Position numbers and translations under genes: made by a program. Positions 1 through 8,750 of a DNA stretch of 64,000 nucleotides are shown here, piece after piece. The stretch comes from Robiginitomaculum sp. (GTDB lineage Bacteria; Pseudomonadota; Alphaproteobacteria; Caulobacterales; Maricaulaceae), in assembly GCA_002733605.1 (NCBI GenBank), contig NVWK01000003.1, forward strand, positions 124,001 through 188,000. Direction: 5' to 3'. The notes beneath the pieces were generated by a model. That model saw nothing but the letters and a program-made list of their open reading frames with translations, searched no databases and was not told the DNA's origin. The stretch's first letter is position 1; every line of letters begins with the position of its first letter.

Positions 1-899
1 TGATGGATGATGGATATCGTTCGCAAAAAGCCTTTGCAACCGCCACGCAAAAACTGGGCTATAGTGATGAAAATGATTATTATCAGACCCCGTTGCGTGA
101 CGCTGCCGGTCTGATGAGCCTCGTCAATGAAGTGGACGCAGTGGGCGTCTTACAAACCGTTCAAAACGCATTTGACGAGAGTTTGAAACCACCAAATCAG
201 CTACACACTCAAGAAAAAGCCCAGACCATATTGGCCATCCGTAGCTTCTTGGTAAATAGCAAGCCTGTGAATATTGTCGCGCCCGAAGCCGAGTTGCAGT
301 CCTCCAAAGGCATCACGAAGGCGCATTTGTACGGGGCGGATCTTGTGAACAGCGTCACATTCACCAATGAAAGCGATGTGGAAACATGGCGCTCTGTCAT
401 GGTGACAGGTTCTCCGCTACAAGCGCCCGTGCCAACCCAGAAAGGTTTCGTCGTCAGTAAAAACATTTTTACCATGACAGGCAAATTGGCCGATTTATCG
501 GCGGTACAAAAAGGCGAAAAATTTATTGTGCGGGTGCGGTTTAGCTCGACCATTACCAGATCGCGTCAAGCCGTTCTCGCCGACTTACTGCCTGCGGGGA
601 TGGAGGTTGAAACCATCCTCACTCAAGAAGACGGCGCTCAACAAAACGGGCAAAAGGGTGCTTTTAGCTGGCTGGGACAACTAAGCGCGTTCCAAACCCA
701 GGAAATGCGTGATGACAGGGTTGTCGCGGTTGCAGATACTTACCGCAAAGATCAATACGCCATTGCCTATATTGTCCGCGCCGTTACGGCGGGTGATTTT
801 GTCTGGCCCGGTGCAGTTGTTCAGGACATGTACCGGCCCGCCGACCAATCCAACACCAAAACCCAACGTGTGGTGATTACTTCCGGCAATCGAGGATAG
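1..899 (+). CDS. Bacterial alpha-2-macroglobulin family protein, C-terminal part (5' end outside window)
   Basis: The frame is already open at the first base, so this is the last roughly 298 residues of a longer protein. The sequence matches the C-terminal region of bacterial alpha-2-macroglobulins (YfhM/ECAM type): a helical stretch with alternating aromatic residues, then the beta-rich receptor-binding-like end. Bacterial A2Ms are very large periplasmic protease traps anchored to the inner membrane. The next gene, 14 nt downstream, is pbpC, and the A2M-pbpC pairing is a known conserved arrangement in which a trap that blocks attacking proteases is made with a peptidoglycan-repair enzyme. 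The thioester region lies outside the window, so it cannot be said whether this is a thioester-containing form. Confidence 0.85.
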   Translation, partial: MDDGYRSQKAFATATQKLGYSDENDYYQTPLRDAAGLMSLVNEVDAVGVLQTVQNAFDESLKPPNQLHTQEKAQTILAIRSFLVNSKPVNIVAPEAELQSSKGITKAHLYGADLVNSVTFTNESDVETWRSVMVTGSPLQAPVPTQKGFVVSKNIFTMTGKLADLSAVQKGEKFIVRVRFSSTITRSRQAVLADLLPAGMEVETILTQEDGAQQNGQKGAFSWLGQLSAFQTQEMRDDRVVAVADTYRKDQYAIAYIVRAVTAGDFVWPGAVVQDMYRPADQSNTKTQRVVITSGNRG

Positions 900-913
900 G
901 GCAGGGATCGGGA

Positions 914-2950
914 ATGTTACGGGTGCAAAAATGGGTGCGTATGGCGGTACTGGTCGGGATCGGCCTGTTGCTTGCCAATGCCGCGTTCCCGCCACCGCTA
1001 GACAAAGCCTATAACACATCCGTTCTCGTTACGGACAAGCAGGGACAATGGCTTAGTGCCTATTCCGTCGAGGATGGCCGCTGGCGTATCAAAGCCGCCT
1101 ATGACGATATTGATAGCCGGTTCATCGCGCAATTGATCGCAATCGAGGACAAGCGGTTTTACCGCCATAGCGGCGTTGATCCTATCGCCGTGTTGCGGGC
1201 GATCCGCTCTTGGGGTCGTGAAGGTCGTGCTGTCTCGGGTGCGTCTACCTTAACCATGCAATTGGTGCGTAAACTGGAACCAAGGCCACGGACATTACGC
1301 TCGAAAATGATCGAAACGATCAGAGCCGTACAAATCGAGATGCGGTTATCCAAGCGCGAAATACTGGAATTATACCTGACCCACACACCTTATGGCGGCA
1401 ATATTGAAGGGATCGCGGCGGCCAGCCGGATTTATTTTGATAAATCACCGCGCCAACTCACAGATGCGCAAATCGCCCTCCTGATCGCCTTGCCACAATC
1501 TCCCGAAGCCCGCCGTCCGGACAGGCATCCAAAAATCGCTACCCAAACCCGTAACGAAATTTTACAAAAAGTGCACAAGGTCGGCTTGTTGAGCGACATC
1601 CAGTACCGCGAGGCGAAAGAGGAGCGTGTATCCAGTAAGAAATACGCGTTTCCAAACCTCGCATGGCTGACCGGAAATAAACTTAAGTCTCATGTCCGTG
1701 AGTGGAATACAAAAATCATATCAAGTCTCGACACCCGTATTCAAAGCGATGTGGCACGGCTGGCCACAAGCTACACCTACGATAAAAGTTTTAATGTCGC
1801 CGTTCTGGTGATTGACAATAAAACCATGAAAGTCAGAGCCCATCTTGGCTCGGCGGGACGGGATAGGCCGGGCGGGTGGATTGATATGACCGATCGTCCC
1901 CGTTCCCCCGGATCCACCCTGAAACCATTTATATACGGGTTTGCATTTGACGATGGCCTGTCCGCACCGGGCTCGTTTATTCTCGATGCCCCCACACGGT
2001 TTGGTAGTTATCAGCCGGAAAATTTTGATCGCCGCTATCATGGGCAGGTACGCATTTTCGAAGCCCTCGGCCATTCCCTCAACGTTCCCGCCGTGATCGC
2101 TCTGGACAAAGTCGGGACAGACCGGTTTGCAGCTGCACTGAATTTGACAGGGGCCAAGATTGTCAAACCGACACAGCTTAACAGTGAAACCGGATTGGCC
2201 CTTGCGCTTGGCGGAGCAGGCATGACGGTCGAAGACTTGGCGATACTCTATGCGGCTCTTGCCAATGAGGGCCATGCAAAACCTTTGGTCTGGTTGGAAC
2301 AGGGCGGTAAATGCGCACAGGCTTATCAATTGATGAGCCCGTCAAGCGCTAGGAAAATCACCGATATATTGCGCCAAGCCCCAACCCCTGATGGACGTGT
2401 ACCCCATTGGCTGACTCGCAAAAGCCATGACATTGCTTATAAAACCGGCACATCCTACGGGTTTCGCGATGCATGGGCGGCAGGCTATACGGACGCTTGG
2501 ACGGTCATTGTCTGGGTTGGTCGACCTGATGGCGCGCCGCGGGTTGGCAAAACCGGCCGCCAAGCCGCCGCTCCTTTATTGTTTGATGTGTTCTCCAACC
2601 TAGGCAACACGGCCAAAGATCGCCATTACCAGAAAATGGACACAGCGCCGCGAGGATTGCAAATATTTGGTGGACACGTCGCAAGCTCACCCGAAATCCT
2701 GTTTCCACCAGATGGAGCCGAACTGGCCGTAAGCGCATTTGGTGCACAAGGCCACGGACTAACATTCGCGGCCCGCTCAAACACTGGTGCGGCCCTACAT
2801 TGGTATGTGGATGGTCGCCCCGTCTCTCCACAGGCAAGCTCGGGCAAATCCATATGGCATCCGCAAGAGGCTGGGTTTTATAAAGTCAGTGTTGTCGATC
2901 ATCAAGGCGCTAGCTCCCATGCCCGTGTTCGGGTTATGGCGTTCGACTAA
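914..2950 (+). CDS. pbpC: Penicillin-binding protein 1C, bifunctional glycosyltransferase/transpeptidase
   Basis: Class A PBP of 678 residues that polymerises glycan strands and is predicted to cross-link peptides in the periplasm. A single N-terminal membrane anchor (about residues 9-24) is followed by the GT51 glycosyltransferase domain with EDKRFYRH (79-86, catalytic Glu79) and GASTLTMQ (109-116). The transpeptidase domain has SxxK at Ser334-Lys337, SLN at 388-390 and KTGT at 510-513, so all penicilloyl-serine motifs are intact. The C-terminal roughly 90 residues fit the BiPBP_C beta domain diagnostic of PBP1C. It follows the alpha-2-macroglobulin gene by 14 nt and is probably cotranscribed with it. 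The ATG at 914 is preceded by a GGGA-type ribosome site. Confidence 0.95.
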   Translation: MLRVQKWVRMAVLVGIGLLLANAAFPPPLDKAYNTSVLVTDKQGQWLSAYSVEDGRWRIKAAYDDIDSRFIAQLIAIEDKRFYRHSGVDPIAVLRAIRSWGREGRAVSGASTLTMQLVRKLEPRPRTLRSKMIETIRAVQIEMRLSKREILELYLTHTPYGGNIEGIAAASRIYFDKSPRQLTDAQIALLIALPQSPEARRPDRHPKIATQTRNEILQKVHKVGLLSDIQYREAKEERVSSKKYAFPNLAWLTGNKLKSHVREWNTKIISSLDTRIQSDVARLATSYTYDKSFNVAVLVIDNKTMKVRAHLGSAGRDRPGGWIDMTDRPRSPGSTLKPFIYGFAFDDGLSAPGSFILDAPTRFGSYQPENFDRRYHGQVRIFEALGHSLNVPAVIALDKVGTDRFAAALNLTGAKIVKPTQLNSETGLALALGGAGMTVEDLAILYAALANEGHAKPLVWLEQGGKCAQAYQLMSPSSARKITDILRQAPTPDGRVPHWLTRKSHDIAYKTGTSYGFRDAWAAGYTDAWTVIVWVGRPDGAPRVGKTGRQAAAPLLFDVFSNLGNTAKDRHYQKMDTAPRGLQIFGGHVASSPEILFPPDGAELAVSAFGAQGHGLTFAARSNTGAALHWYVDGRPVSPQASSGKSIWHPQEAGFYKVSVVDHQGASSHARVRVMAFD

Positions 2951-3072
2951 CAGGCTCAAAATGACCAAAAATAGCCAATAGAAGAAATAAATTTCTCAAA
3001 ATTACCCAATAATCAGCATGACAATTACGATTGAGTGCGTACATTGAGCTTATAAATTCTTTGTGAGGGCTT

Positions 3073-4278
3073 ATGTCTAAATCCGATTTTTTCACCCATA
3101 TCAAAACCGAGCTTGAAGCCATTGACGCCAAGGGCATGTACAAGCGCGAGCGCCTGATTACCGGCCCACAGTCCTCATGTATTACAGTGACGGCCGACGG
3201 GGAAGAGAAACAGGTTTTAAACTTTTGTGCCAATAATTATCTTGGTTTGGCTGATAGCCCCGAATTGATCAAGGCAGGCATTGAAGCTCAAGAACAATTC
3301 GGGTTCGGCATGGCATCTGTACGGTTCATATGCGGCACCCAAACCGTGCACAAAGAGCTTGAGAAAGCCATTGCGGACTGGCTTGGCTATGAGGACAGTA
3401 TTTTATACGCCGCCTGCTTTGATGCCAATGGCGGTGTTTTCGAACCTTTACTCGGCCCGGAAGACGCGATCATCTCGGACGCCCTAAACCACGCCTCCAT
3501 CATTGATGGTGTGCGCCTGTGTAAGGCGAAACGCTACAGATATGCCAATTCAGACATGAGCGATCTTGAAACCCAGCTAAAGCAGGCCCGCGCAGACGGG
3601 GCGCGCCATATCTTGATTGTCACAGACGGTGTGTTTTCCATGGACGGATATATTGCCAACTTGCCCGACATTTGTGATCTGGCCGATAAATACAACGCAC
3701 TAACAATGGTCGATGATTGCCACGCCACCGGATTTATGGGCAAAGGCGGGCGCGGTAGTGCCGAATATCATAATGTGATGGGCCGCATTGATATCCTCAC
3801 AGGCACTCTGGGCAAAGCGCTCGGCGGGGCTATGGGTGGATTCACGTGTGCGCGACAAGAAGTCGTAGACATGCTCCGCCAACGCTCTCGCCCCTATCTG
3901 TTTTCAAACTCATTGGCTCCGTCTTTGGCGGGGGCAAGCCTGAAGGCGATTGAAATGGCCAAAAATGGAGATGCGCTCCGCACACGTCTGTTTGACAACG
4001 CCAAAAGATTTCGCTCTGGCATGACAAAGGCTGGGTTTACCTTGCAAGAGGGCGAACATCCGGTCATTCCGGTTATGCTCGGCGATGCAAAACTCGCGCA
4101 AGACATGTCGACTAAGCTTCTGGAAGAAGGCATTTACGTCATCGGGTTTTTCTTTCCGGTGGTGCCACAAGGCAAAGCCCGCATTCGCACTCAGATGAGT
4201 GCCGCCCATACATCAGAGCAAATTGACCGCGCCATTGCTGCCTTCACCAAAGTCGGCAAAGAACTGGGGGTGATCTAA
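3073..4278 (+). CDS. kbl: Glycine C-acetyltransferase (2-amino-3-ketobutyrate CoA ligase)
   Basis: PLP enzyme of 401 residues that cleaves 2-amino-3-oxobutyrate with CoA to give glycine and acetyl-CoA, the second step of threonine catabolism. It belongs to the alpha-oxoamine synthase fold: the PLP-binding lysine is Lys248 in the TLGKALGG motif, and the cofactor-binding DDCHATG motif is at 214-220. Length is normal. GAGGG lies about 8 nt before the ATG. The stop overlaps the tdh start as TAATG, so the two are translationally coupled and the pair forms the complete threonine-to-glycine pathway. A weak promoter-like pair (TTGAGT at 3031, TAAATT at 3053) lies upstream but is far from consensus. 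Confidence 0.96.
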   Translation: MSKSDFFTHIKTELEAIDAKGMYKRERLITGPQSSCITVTADGEEKQVLNFCANNYLGLADSPELIKAGIEAQEQFGFGMASVRFICGTQTVHKELEKAIADWLGYEDSILYAACFDANGGVFEPLLGPEDAIISDALNHASIIDGVRLCKAKRYRYANSDMSDLETQLKQARADGARHILIVTDGVFSMDGYIANLPDICDLADKYNALTMVDDCHATGFMGKGGRGSAEYHNVMGRIDILTGTLGKALGGAMGGFTCARQEVVDMLRQRSRPYLFSNSLAPSLAGASLKAIEMAKNGDALRTRLFDNAKRFRSGMTKAGFTLQEGEHPVIPVMLGDAKLAQDMSTKLLEEGIYVIGFFFPVVPQGKARIRTQMSAAHTSEQIDRAIAAFTKVGKELGVI

Positions 4279-5339
4279 TGTCTCGAACCGTCCTCCCCAG
4301 TACAATGAAGGCCCTCGTCAAAGCCAAACCCGAAAAAGGCCTTTGGATGCAGGATATGCCTGTGCCCAAAATCGCCCCGAACGAAATCCTGATCAAAATA
4401 CATAAAACGGCGATTTGTGGCACCGATATGCATATCTATAAATGGGATGAATGGTCAGCCAAAAACGTACCCGTCCCCATGATTATCGGCCATGAATATG
4501 GCGGCGCAGTTGCGGCGATCGGATCAACTGTGAAACGTGTCCAGATTGGCGATCGGGTCACCGGCGAAGGACATGTGGTCGGCAATAGGAGCCGCAATGC
4601 AAGGGCCGGTAAATTTCATCTCGACCCGGATACAAAAGGCATTGGCGTAAACTTGCCCGGCGCGTTCGCACAATATCTGGCACTACCGGAATTTAACGTC
4701 ATCCCGCTAAAACCGGATTTTTCGCTTGATATCGCCGCTATTCTTGACCCGCTCGGCAATGCGGTGCACACGGCGCTTAGCTTTAACCTTGTGGGTGAAG
4801 ATGTCCTGATTACCGGCGCTGGCCCCATCGGCATGATGGCGGCGGCGGTCGCCAAGCGGGCAGGGGCACGGCGTATTGTTCTCACCGATATTAATGAGTG
4901 GCGGCTCGATCTTGCCAACAAAGTCGCCCCCGGCATTCGCACCGTAAATGTGACCAAAGAAAAATTACGTGATGTGATGGCCGAGATCGGTATGAGGGAA
5001 GGTTTCGATGTCGGCTTGGAAATGAGTGGCTCCCAGCCAGCCTTCGAGCAAATGCTGGATGTGATGATTATGGGCGGCAATATTGCCATGCTTGGCATTC
5101 CGGCCAAACCGTTTCCGGTCGATATGGGTATTATTGTCGGCAAAGCCCTGACCCTACGCGGGATTTACGGACGGCAAATGTACGAGACATGGTATAAAAT
5201 GCTGGCCATGCTCGATAGCGGCCTTGATATGCGCCCGATGATCACCCATCATTTTGACGCCAAAGATTTCCAAAAAGCGTTTGATTTGATGGAAACGGGA
5301 AAAGCCGGAAAAGTCATTCTCGACTGGACAACACTTTAA
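4278..5339 (+). CDS. tdh: L-threonine 3-dehydrogenase, without the structural zinc cysteines
   Basis: Zinc-dependent medium-chain dehydrogenase of 353 residues that oxidises L-threonine to 2-amino-3-oxobutyrate with NAD+. The catalytic zinc region is present: Cys47 in AICGTD, and His72-Glu73 in GHEYGG. The NAD-binding glycine motif ([10 protein letters not shown]) lies at about residues 178-187. Compared with my recollection of E. coli Tdh, the four cysteines of the structural zinc lobe are replaced by Gly102, Ser105, Ala108 and Asp116, while flanking GEGH and GIGVN segments are conserved. The start shares one base with the kbl stop, and the stop shares one base with the next gene's ATG, so three genes are coupled. 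Confidence 0.95.
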   Translation: MSRTVLPSTMKALVKAKPEKGLWMQDMPVPKIAPNEILIKIHKTAICGTDMHIYKWDEWSAKNVPVPMIIGHEYGGAVAAIGSTVKRVQIGDRVTGEGHVVGNRSRNARAGKFHLDPDTKGIGVNLPGAFAQYLALPEFNVIPLKPDFSLDIAAILDPLGNAVHTALSFNLVGEDVLITGAGPIGMMAAAVAKRAGARRIVLTDINEWRLDLANKVAPGIRTVNVTKEKLRDVMAEIGMREGFDVGLEMSGSQPAFEQMLDVMIMGGNIAMLGIPAKPFPVDMGIIVGKALTLRGIYGRQMYETWYKMLAMLDSGLDMRPMITHHFDAKDFQKAFDLMETGKAGKVILDWTTL

Positions 5340-6019
5340 TGGCCAAAACGCCGGATTATGTGCCGCTTGAAGGATATACGGAACGCACCGAGGCTGAAAT
5401 GCAGGCCCGTGCACAGGCAGTTTTCGAGACTTTGAAAACCCGCCGCACCATCCGCGATTTTTCCGATAAACCTGTGCCGCGAGAACTGATTGAAACCTGC
5501 ATCAAAGCGGCCGGTACAGCGCCGAGCGGTGCCAATCACCAACCTTGGCATTTTGTCGCCATCAGCAATCCCGACATTAAACGCCAAATCCGTGAGGCCG
5601 CAGAAGCCGAAGAACGGGCCTTCTATGATGGCAAGGCTTCCGAAGAATGGCTGGACGTCCTTGGCCCGCTTGGAACCGATGCGGCCAAACCTTTTCTCGA
5701 AACGGCCCCGTGGCTGATCGCCGTCTTTGCGCAAAAACGCGGCGGTGTACATGCGGGCGAGGATAAAAAGAACTATTATGTGAGCGAGTCGGTTGGTCTT
5801 GCCACCGGCATGCTGATTACAGCGCTGCATACGGCAGGGCTAGGCACGCTGACACATACACCCGCCCCGATGGGGTTTCTGACCCGTATTTGCGAACGTC
5901 CCAAAACAGAGAAGCCCTTTGTTTTACTGGTTGTCGGTTTCCCAGATAAAAATGCGCGCGTGCCGAAACACGCGCTCATTAAAAAATCATTGTCCGATAT
6001 TTCGACCTTTAAGGCGTAA
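5339..6019 (+). CDS. Nitroreductase-fold flavoprotein, iodotyrosine deiodinase (halotyrosine dehalogenase) homologue
   Basis: FMN-binding nitroreductase-superfamily protein of 226 residues. Beyond the generic RRTIRDF and AGTAPSGANHQPW motifs, its layout matches iodotyrosine deiodinase rather than NfsB-type nitroreductases. Glu92, Tyr96 and Lys117 have the same spacing (4 and 21 residues) as the Glu/Tyr/Lys lid residues that hold the zwitterionic halotyrosine in mammalian and bacterial IYD. The late segments TAPWLIAVF, LGTLTHTPAPMGF and VVGFPDKNARVP also follow IYD. The family reductively removes halogens from tyrosine. It is coupled to tdh by a one-base overlap; why it sits with threonine catabolism is unclear. 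The 3' end overlaps the convergent acyl-CoA ligase gene by 11 nt. Confidence 0.8.
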   Translation: MAKTPDYVPLEGYTERTEAEMQARAQAVFETLKTRRTIRDFSDKPVPRELIETCIKAAGTAPSGANHQPWHFVAISNPDIKRQIREAAEAEERAFYDGKASEEWLDVLGPLGTDAAKPFLETAPWLIAVFAQKRGGVHAGEDKKNYYVSESVGLATGMLITALHTAGLGTLTHTPAPMGFLTRICERPKTEKPFVLLVVGFPDKNARVPKHALIKKSLSDISTFKA

Positions 6020-7631
6020 GAGAAAAATTCTTATATTCTTCTTTTAGCTTCCGTTTCAAAACCTTACCTGTTGCGCCGATCGGCAGGGCATCTGTGTAGA
6101 TAATATCATCAGGAACCCACCATTTAGCCACCTTGTCTGCAATGGCTTCCTTAATCTCATCCTTGTCAGGCGTTGTACCCGGCACGGATTGCACAATCAG
6201 GAGAGGGCGTTCTTGCCATTTCTCATGATGCACACCAATACACGCCGCCATGGCGACTTCAGGATGGTTCATGGCCGCATTTTCAACCTCGATAGAACTA
6301 ATCCATTCGCCGCCTGATTTAATCACGTCTTTGGAACGGTCTGTGATTTCCAAATGACCAGACGGATGAAGTGCCGCCACATCGCCGGTTCTAAACCAGC
6401 CATCGTCGGTAAAATCACCAGTATCTTCGCGTTTGTAATATCCGCTCGCTACCCAAGGCCCGCGCACATGCAAATGGCCAGTTGCTTCTCCGTCGCGCGG
6501 GAGGAGTTTGTCTTCATCATCAACGATCCGCATTTCAATCCCGAAGATAGAACGCCCTGCCAGCAGTTTAATCGCGACAAGCTCGTCGCGCGTTAATTTA
6601 TCATGTCCCGGCAGAGGCGCATTGGTCACGCCGAGCGGGCTGGTTTCCGTCATGCCCCAACCTTGTTGCATAGGAATGCCGAGCTCTTCCTCATAGGCAC
6701 GCAGCAGAGTTTCGGGTAGGGCAGAGCCACCGACAAGCGCCCCTTTTACAGATGGTAACGTACCACCAACTTCCCTGAGATGATTAAGAATGCCCATCCA
6801 GATCGTTGGCACACCGGCCATATAGGTAACATCTTCCTGACGGATCATATCCGTGAGGCTTTTCCCATCCAGAGCTGGTCCCGGCATCACCATTTTCGAA
6901 CCCATCATAGCGGCGGAGTAGACAAGCCCCCACGCACTGATATGGAACATTGGCACAACGGCCAGAACCGTATCAACGGCGGAAATACCTATGACGTCTT
7001 TGGCACATGAGGCCCATGCATGCAGGATGGTTGAGCGGTGTGAGTACAAAACACCTTTCGGGTCACCTGTCGTACCAGAGGTATAACACAGCGTACACGC
7101 GTCGTTCTCGTCAAATCGTGGCCATGTGATTTCATCCGGCTCGTCTGCAATCAACCCCTCATAGCATTTCACATCGGTTTGGCCTTCGGGAACATGTGCG
7201 CTGTCGCACATGGCAACCCAGCCCTTTATGCTCGGGCAAAATTGCGAAATACCTTCGATGATCGGCGCGAAACTTGTATCAAAAAATAACCAGCTATCTT
7301 CGGCGTGTCCGACCATCCATGCAATTTGTTTGGGATCAAGACGGGGGTTGATTGTGTGGACAATGGCACCAATGCCTGAAACCGCGTAGTAAATCTCGAT
7401 ATGGCGATAATTATTCCACGCAATCGTGGCAACCCGGTCTCCGGGTTTGACGCCGGCTTTTAGCAATGCATTGGCAAGCTTCCTAACCCGTTTTGCACAA
7501 TCGCCCCACGTATAGCGATGGTCGCTACCATCGGTTTCGCGGCTGAAAATTTCCTGGTTAGAGTGGTTTTGGGCAGCGTGTTCAATAAGATCACTAATCA
7601 TCAATTGCTGATGCATCATTAGGGCTTGCAT
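6009..7631 (-). CDS. Medium/long-chain acyl-CoA ligase, DmdB-like
   Basis: AMP-forming acyl-CoA synthetase of 540 residues that activates a carboxylic acid through an acyl-adenylate to the CoA thioester. The phosphate-binding motif [11 protein letters not shown] is at 183-193, the TGD hinge region follows, and the C-terminal catalytic lysine is Lys523 in GATGKV. The N-terminal half ([28 protein letters not shown]) closely resembles methylmercaptopropionate-CoA ligase DmdB and related alphaproteobacterial acyl-CoA ligases. The same group handles short and medium-chain fatty acids, so the substrate cannot be fixed from sequence. A strong GGAGGA ribosome site precedes the ATG. No other dmd gene is adjacent, and it is divergent from the threonine-dehydratase-like gene. 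Confidence 0.88.
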   Translation of the reverse strand: MQALMMHQQLMISDLIEHAAQNHSNQEIFSRETDGSDHRYTWGDCAKRVRKLANALLKAGVKPGDRVATIAWNNYRHIEIYYAVSGIGAIVHTINPRLDPKQIAWMVGHAEDSWLFFDTSFAPIIEGISQFCPSIKGWVAMCDSAHVPEGQTDVKCYEGLIADEPDEITWPRFDENDACTLCYTSGTTGDPKGVLYSHRSTILHAWASCAKDVIGISAVDTVLAVVPMFHISAWGLVYSAAMMGSKMVMPGPALDGKSLTDMIRQEDVTYMAGVPTIWMGILNHLREVGGTLPSVKGALVGGSALPETLLRAYEEELGIPMQQGWGMTETSPLGVTNAPLPGHDKLTRDELVAIKLLAGRSIFGIEMRIVDDEDKLLPRDGEATGHLHVRGPWVASGYYKREDTGDFTDDGWFRTGDVAALHPSGHLEITDRSKDVIKSGGEWISSIEVENAAMNHPEVAMAACIGVHHEKWQERPLLIVQSVPGTTPDKDEIKEAIADKVAKWWVPDDIIYTDALPIGATGKVLKRKLKEEYKNFSLTP

Positions 7632-7754
7632 TGGTTCCTCCGGTAAGCGTTTGTTGTTATGCTCTTTGTTGCATATTCATATTACTGTCTGGCCTTGTCC
7701 GTCAATCACGTTACAGTCGTTTCGGGCAATTTTGTTATGAGAAGCGAAAATAAA

Positions 7755-8750
7755 ATGGCAAATTTAGGCATTCCTACCTACGAAGACGTGAAGTCTGCGG
7801 CCTTACGCCTTAAAGGACACATTAAAGAAACGCCGATTTTGCGCCATGACAGGCTTGATGAAATCTCCGGTTTGAAACTATTTCTCAAAAACGAAACCGC
7901 TCAAAAGACGGGTACATTTAAATACCGGGGCGCGTTTTCAAGATTGTCGGCCTTAAATGAGGCCCAAAAACAGCAAGGCGTTGTCGCCTTTTCGTCGGGA
8001 AATCACGCACAGGGCGTCGCACTTGCCGCCAAAGAGCTTGGTATTTCGGCCATTATTGTCATGCCTAAAACGGCACCACTAAAGAAAAAACAAGGCACAC
8101 GCTCGCACGGCGCCACCATTGTTGAATATGATCCTAAAACGCAAGTCAGAGAAGAAATTGCCGCCCAAATCGGGGCGCGTGACAATAGAATCGTCGTGCC
8201 CGCCTATGACGACGCGCATGTGATTTCGGGACAGGGAAGTGTCGGCAAAGAAATTTGTGAATATTTCAGCGCCCTTGATACGACATTGGATGCTTTAATC
8301 ACGCCGGTTGGCGGCGGAGGTTTATGTGCAGGCATCAGCCTGTCTATGCAGGCCCTAAGCCCGAAGACAAAAATTTACGCTGCCGAGCCTATAAATTATG
8401 ATGACACTTACCGGTCTTTGCAATTGGGGGCGCGTGTGGCCAATGCCAATCCGCCGCCGACTTTATGTGACGCGCTTATGTCGCCTTCACCGGGCGAAAT
8501 TACATTTTCGATTAACCAACACTCTCTCAGTGGCGTCTTTCGGGTCACGGATCAGGAATGCTTGCAGGCAATGGCGTGGGTGCACGAATTATTAGGTGTG
8601 ACAATAGAACCTGGTGGCAGTGTCGCCCTCGCAGCCGCCTTAAGCGGCCAAACGGGTATCGCGCAAGGCTCAACGATTGCCATCGTTCTCAGCGGCGGAA
8701 ATGTAGACGATGATGTGATGGCATTGGCACTGCAAACCAAACGCGACTAA
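7755..8750 (+). CDS. Threonine/serine dehydratase family PLP enzyme
   Basis: Fold-type II PLP enzyme of 331 residues. The cofactor lysine is Lys56 in GTFKYRGA, the substrate loop SSGNHAQG is at 80-87, and a glycine-rich phosphate cradle (GGGGLCAG) lies near the middle. It lacks the C-terminal ACT regulatory domain of biosynthetic IlvA, so it is the short catabolic form. Members deaminate threonine or serine to 2-oxo acids, but serine racemase and hydroxyaspartate ammonia-lyase share these motifs. An in-frame ATG exists at 7737 and the frame is open to 7659. The ATG at 7755 is preferred because AGAAG lies about 10 nt before it and the protein then starts like its relatives. The 3' end overlaps the convergent slt gene by 4 nt. 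Confidence 0.85.
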   Translation: MANLGIPTYEDVKSAALRLKGHIKETPILRHDRLDEISGLKLFLKNETAQKTGTFKYRGAFSRLSALNEAQKQQGVVAFSSGNHAQGVALAAKELGISAIIVMPKTAPLKKKQGTRSHGATIVEYDPKTQVREEIAAQIGARDNRIVVPAYDDAHVISGQGSVGKEICEYFSALDTTLDALITPVGGGGLCAGISLSMQALSPKTKIYAAEPINYDDTYRSLQLGARVANANPPPTLCDALMSPSPGEITFSINQHSLSGVFRVTDQECLQAMAWVHELLGVTIEPGGSVALAAALSGQTGIAQGSTIAIVLSGGNVDDDVMALALQTKRD

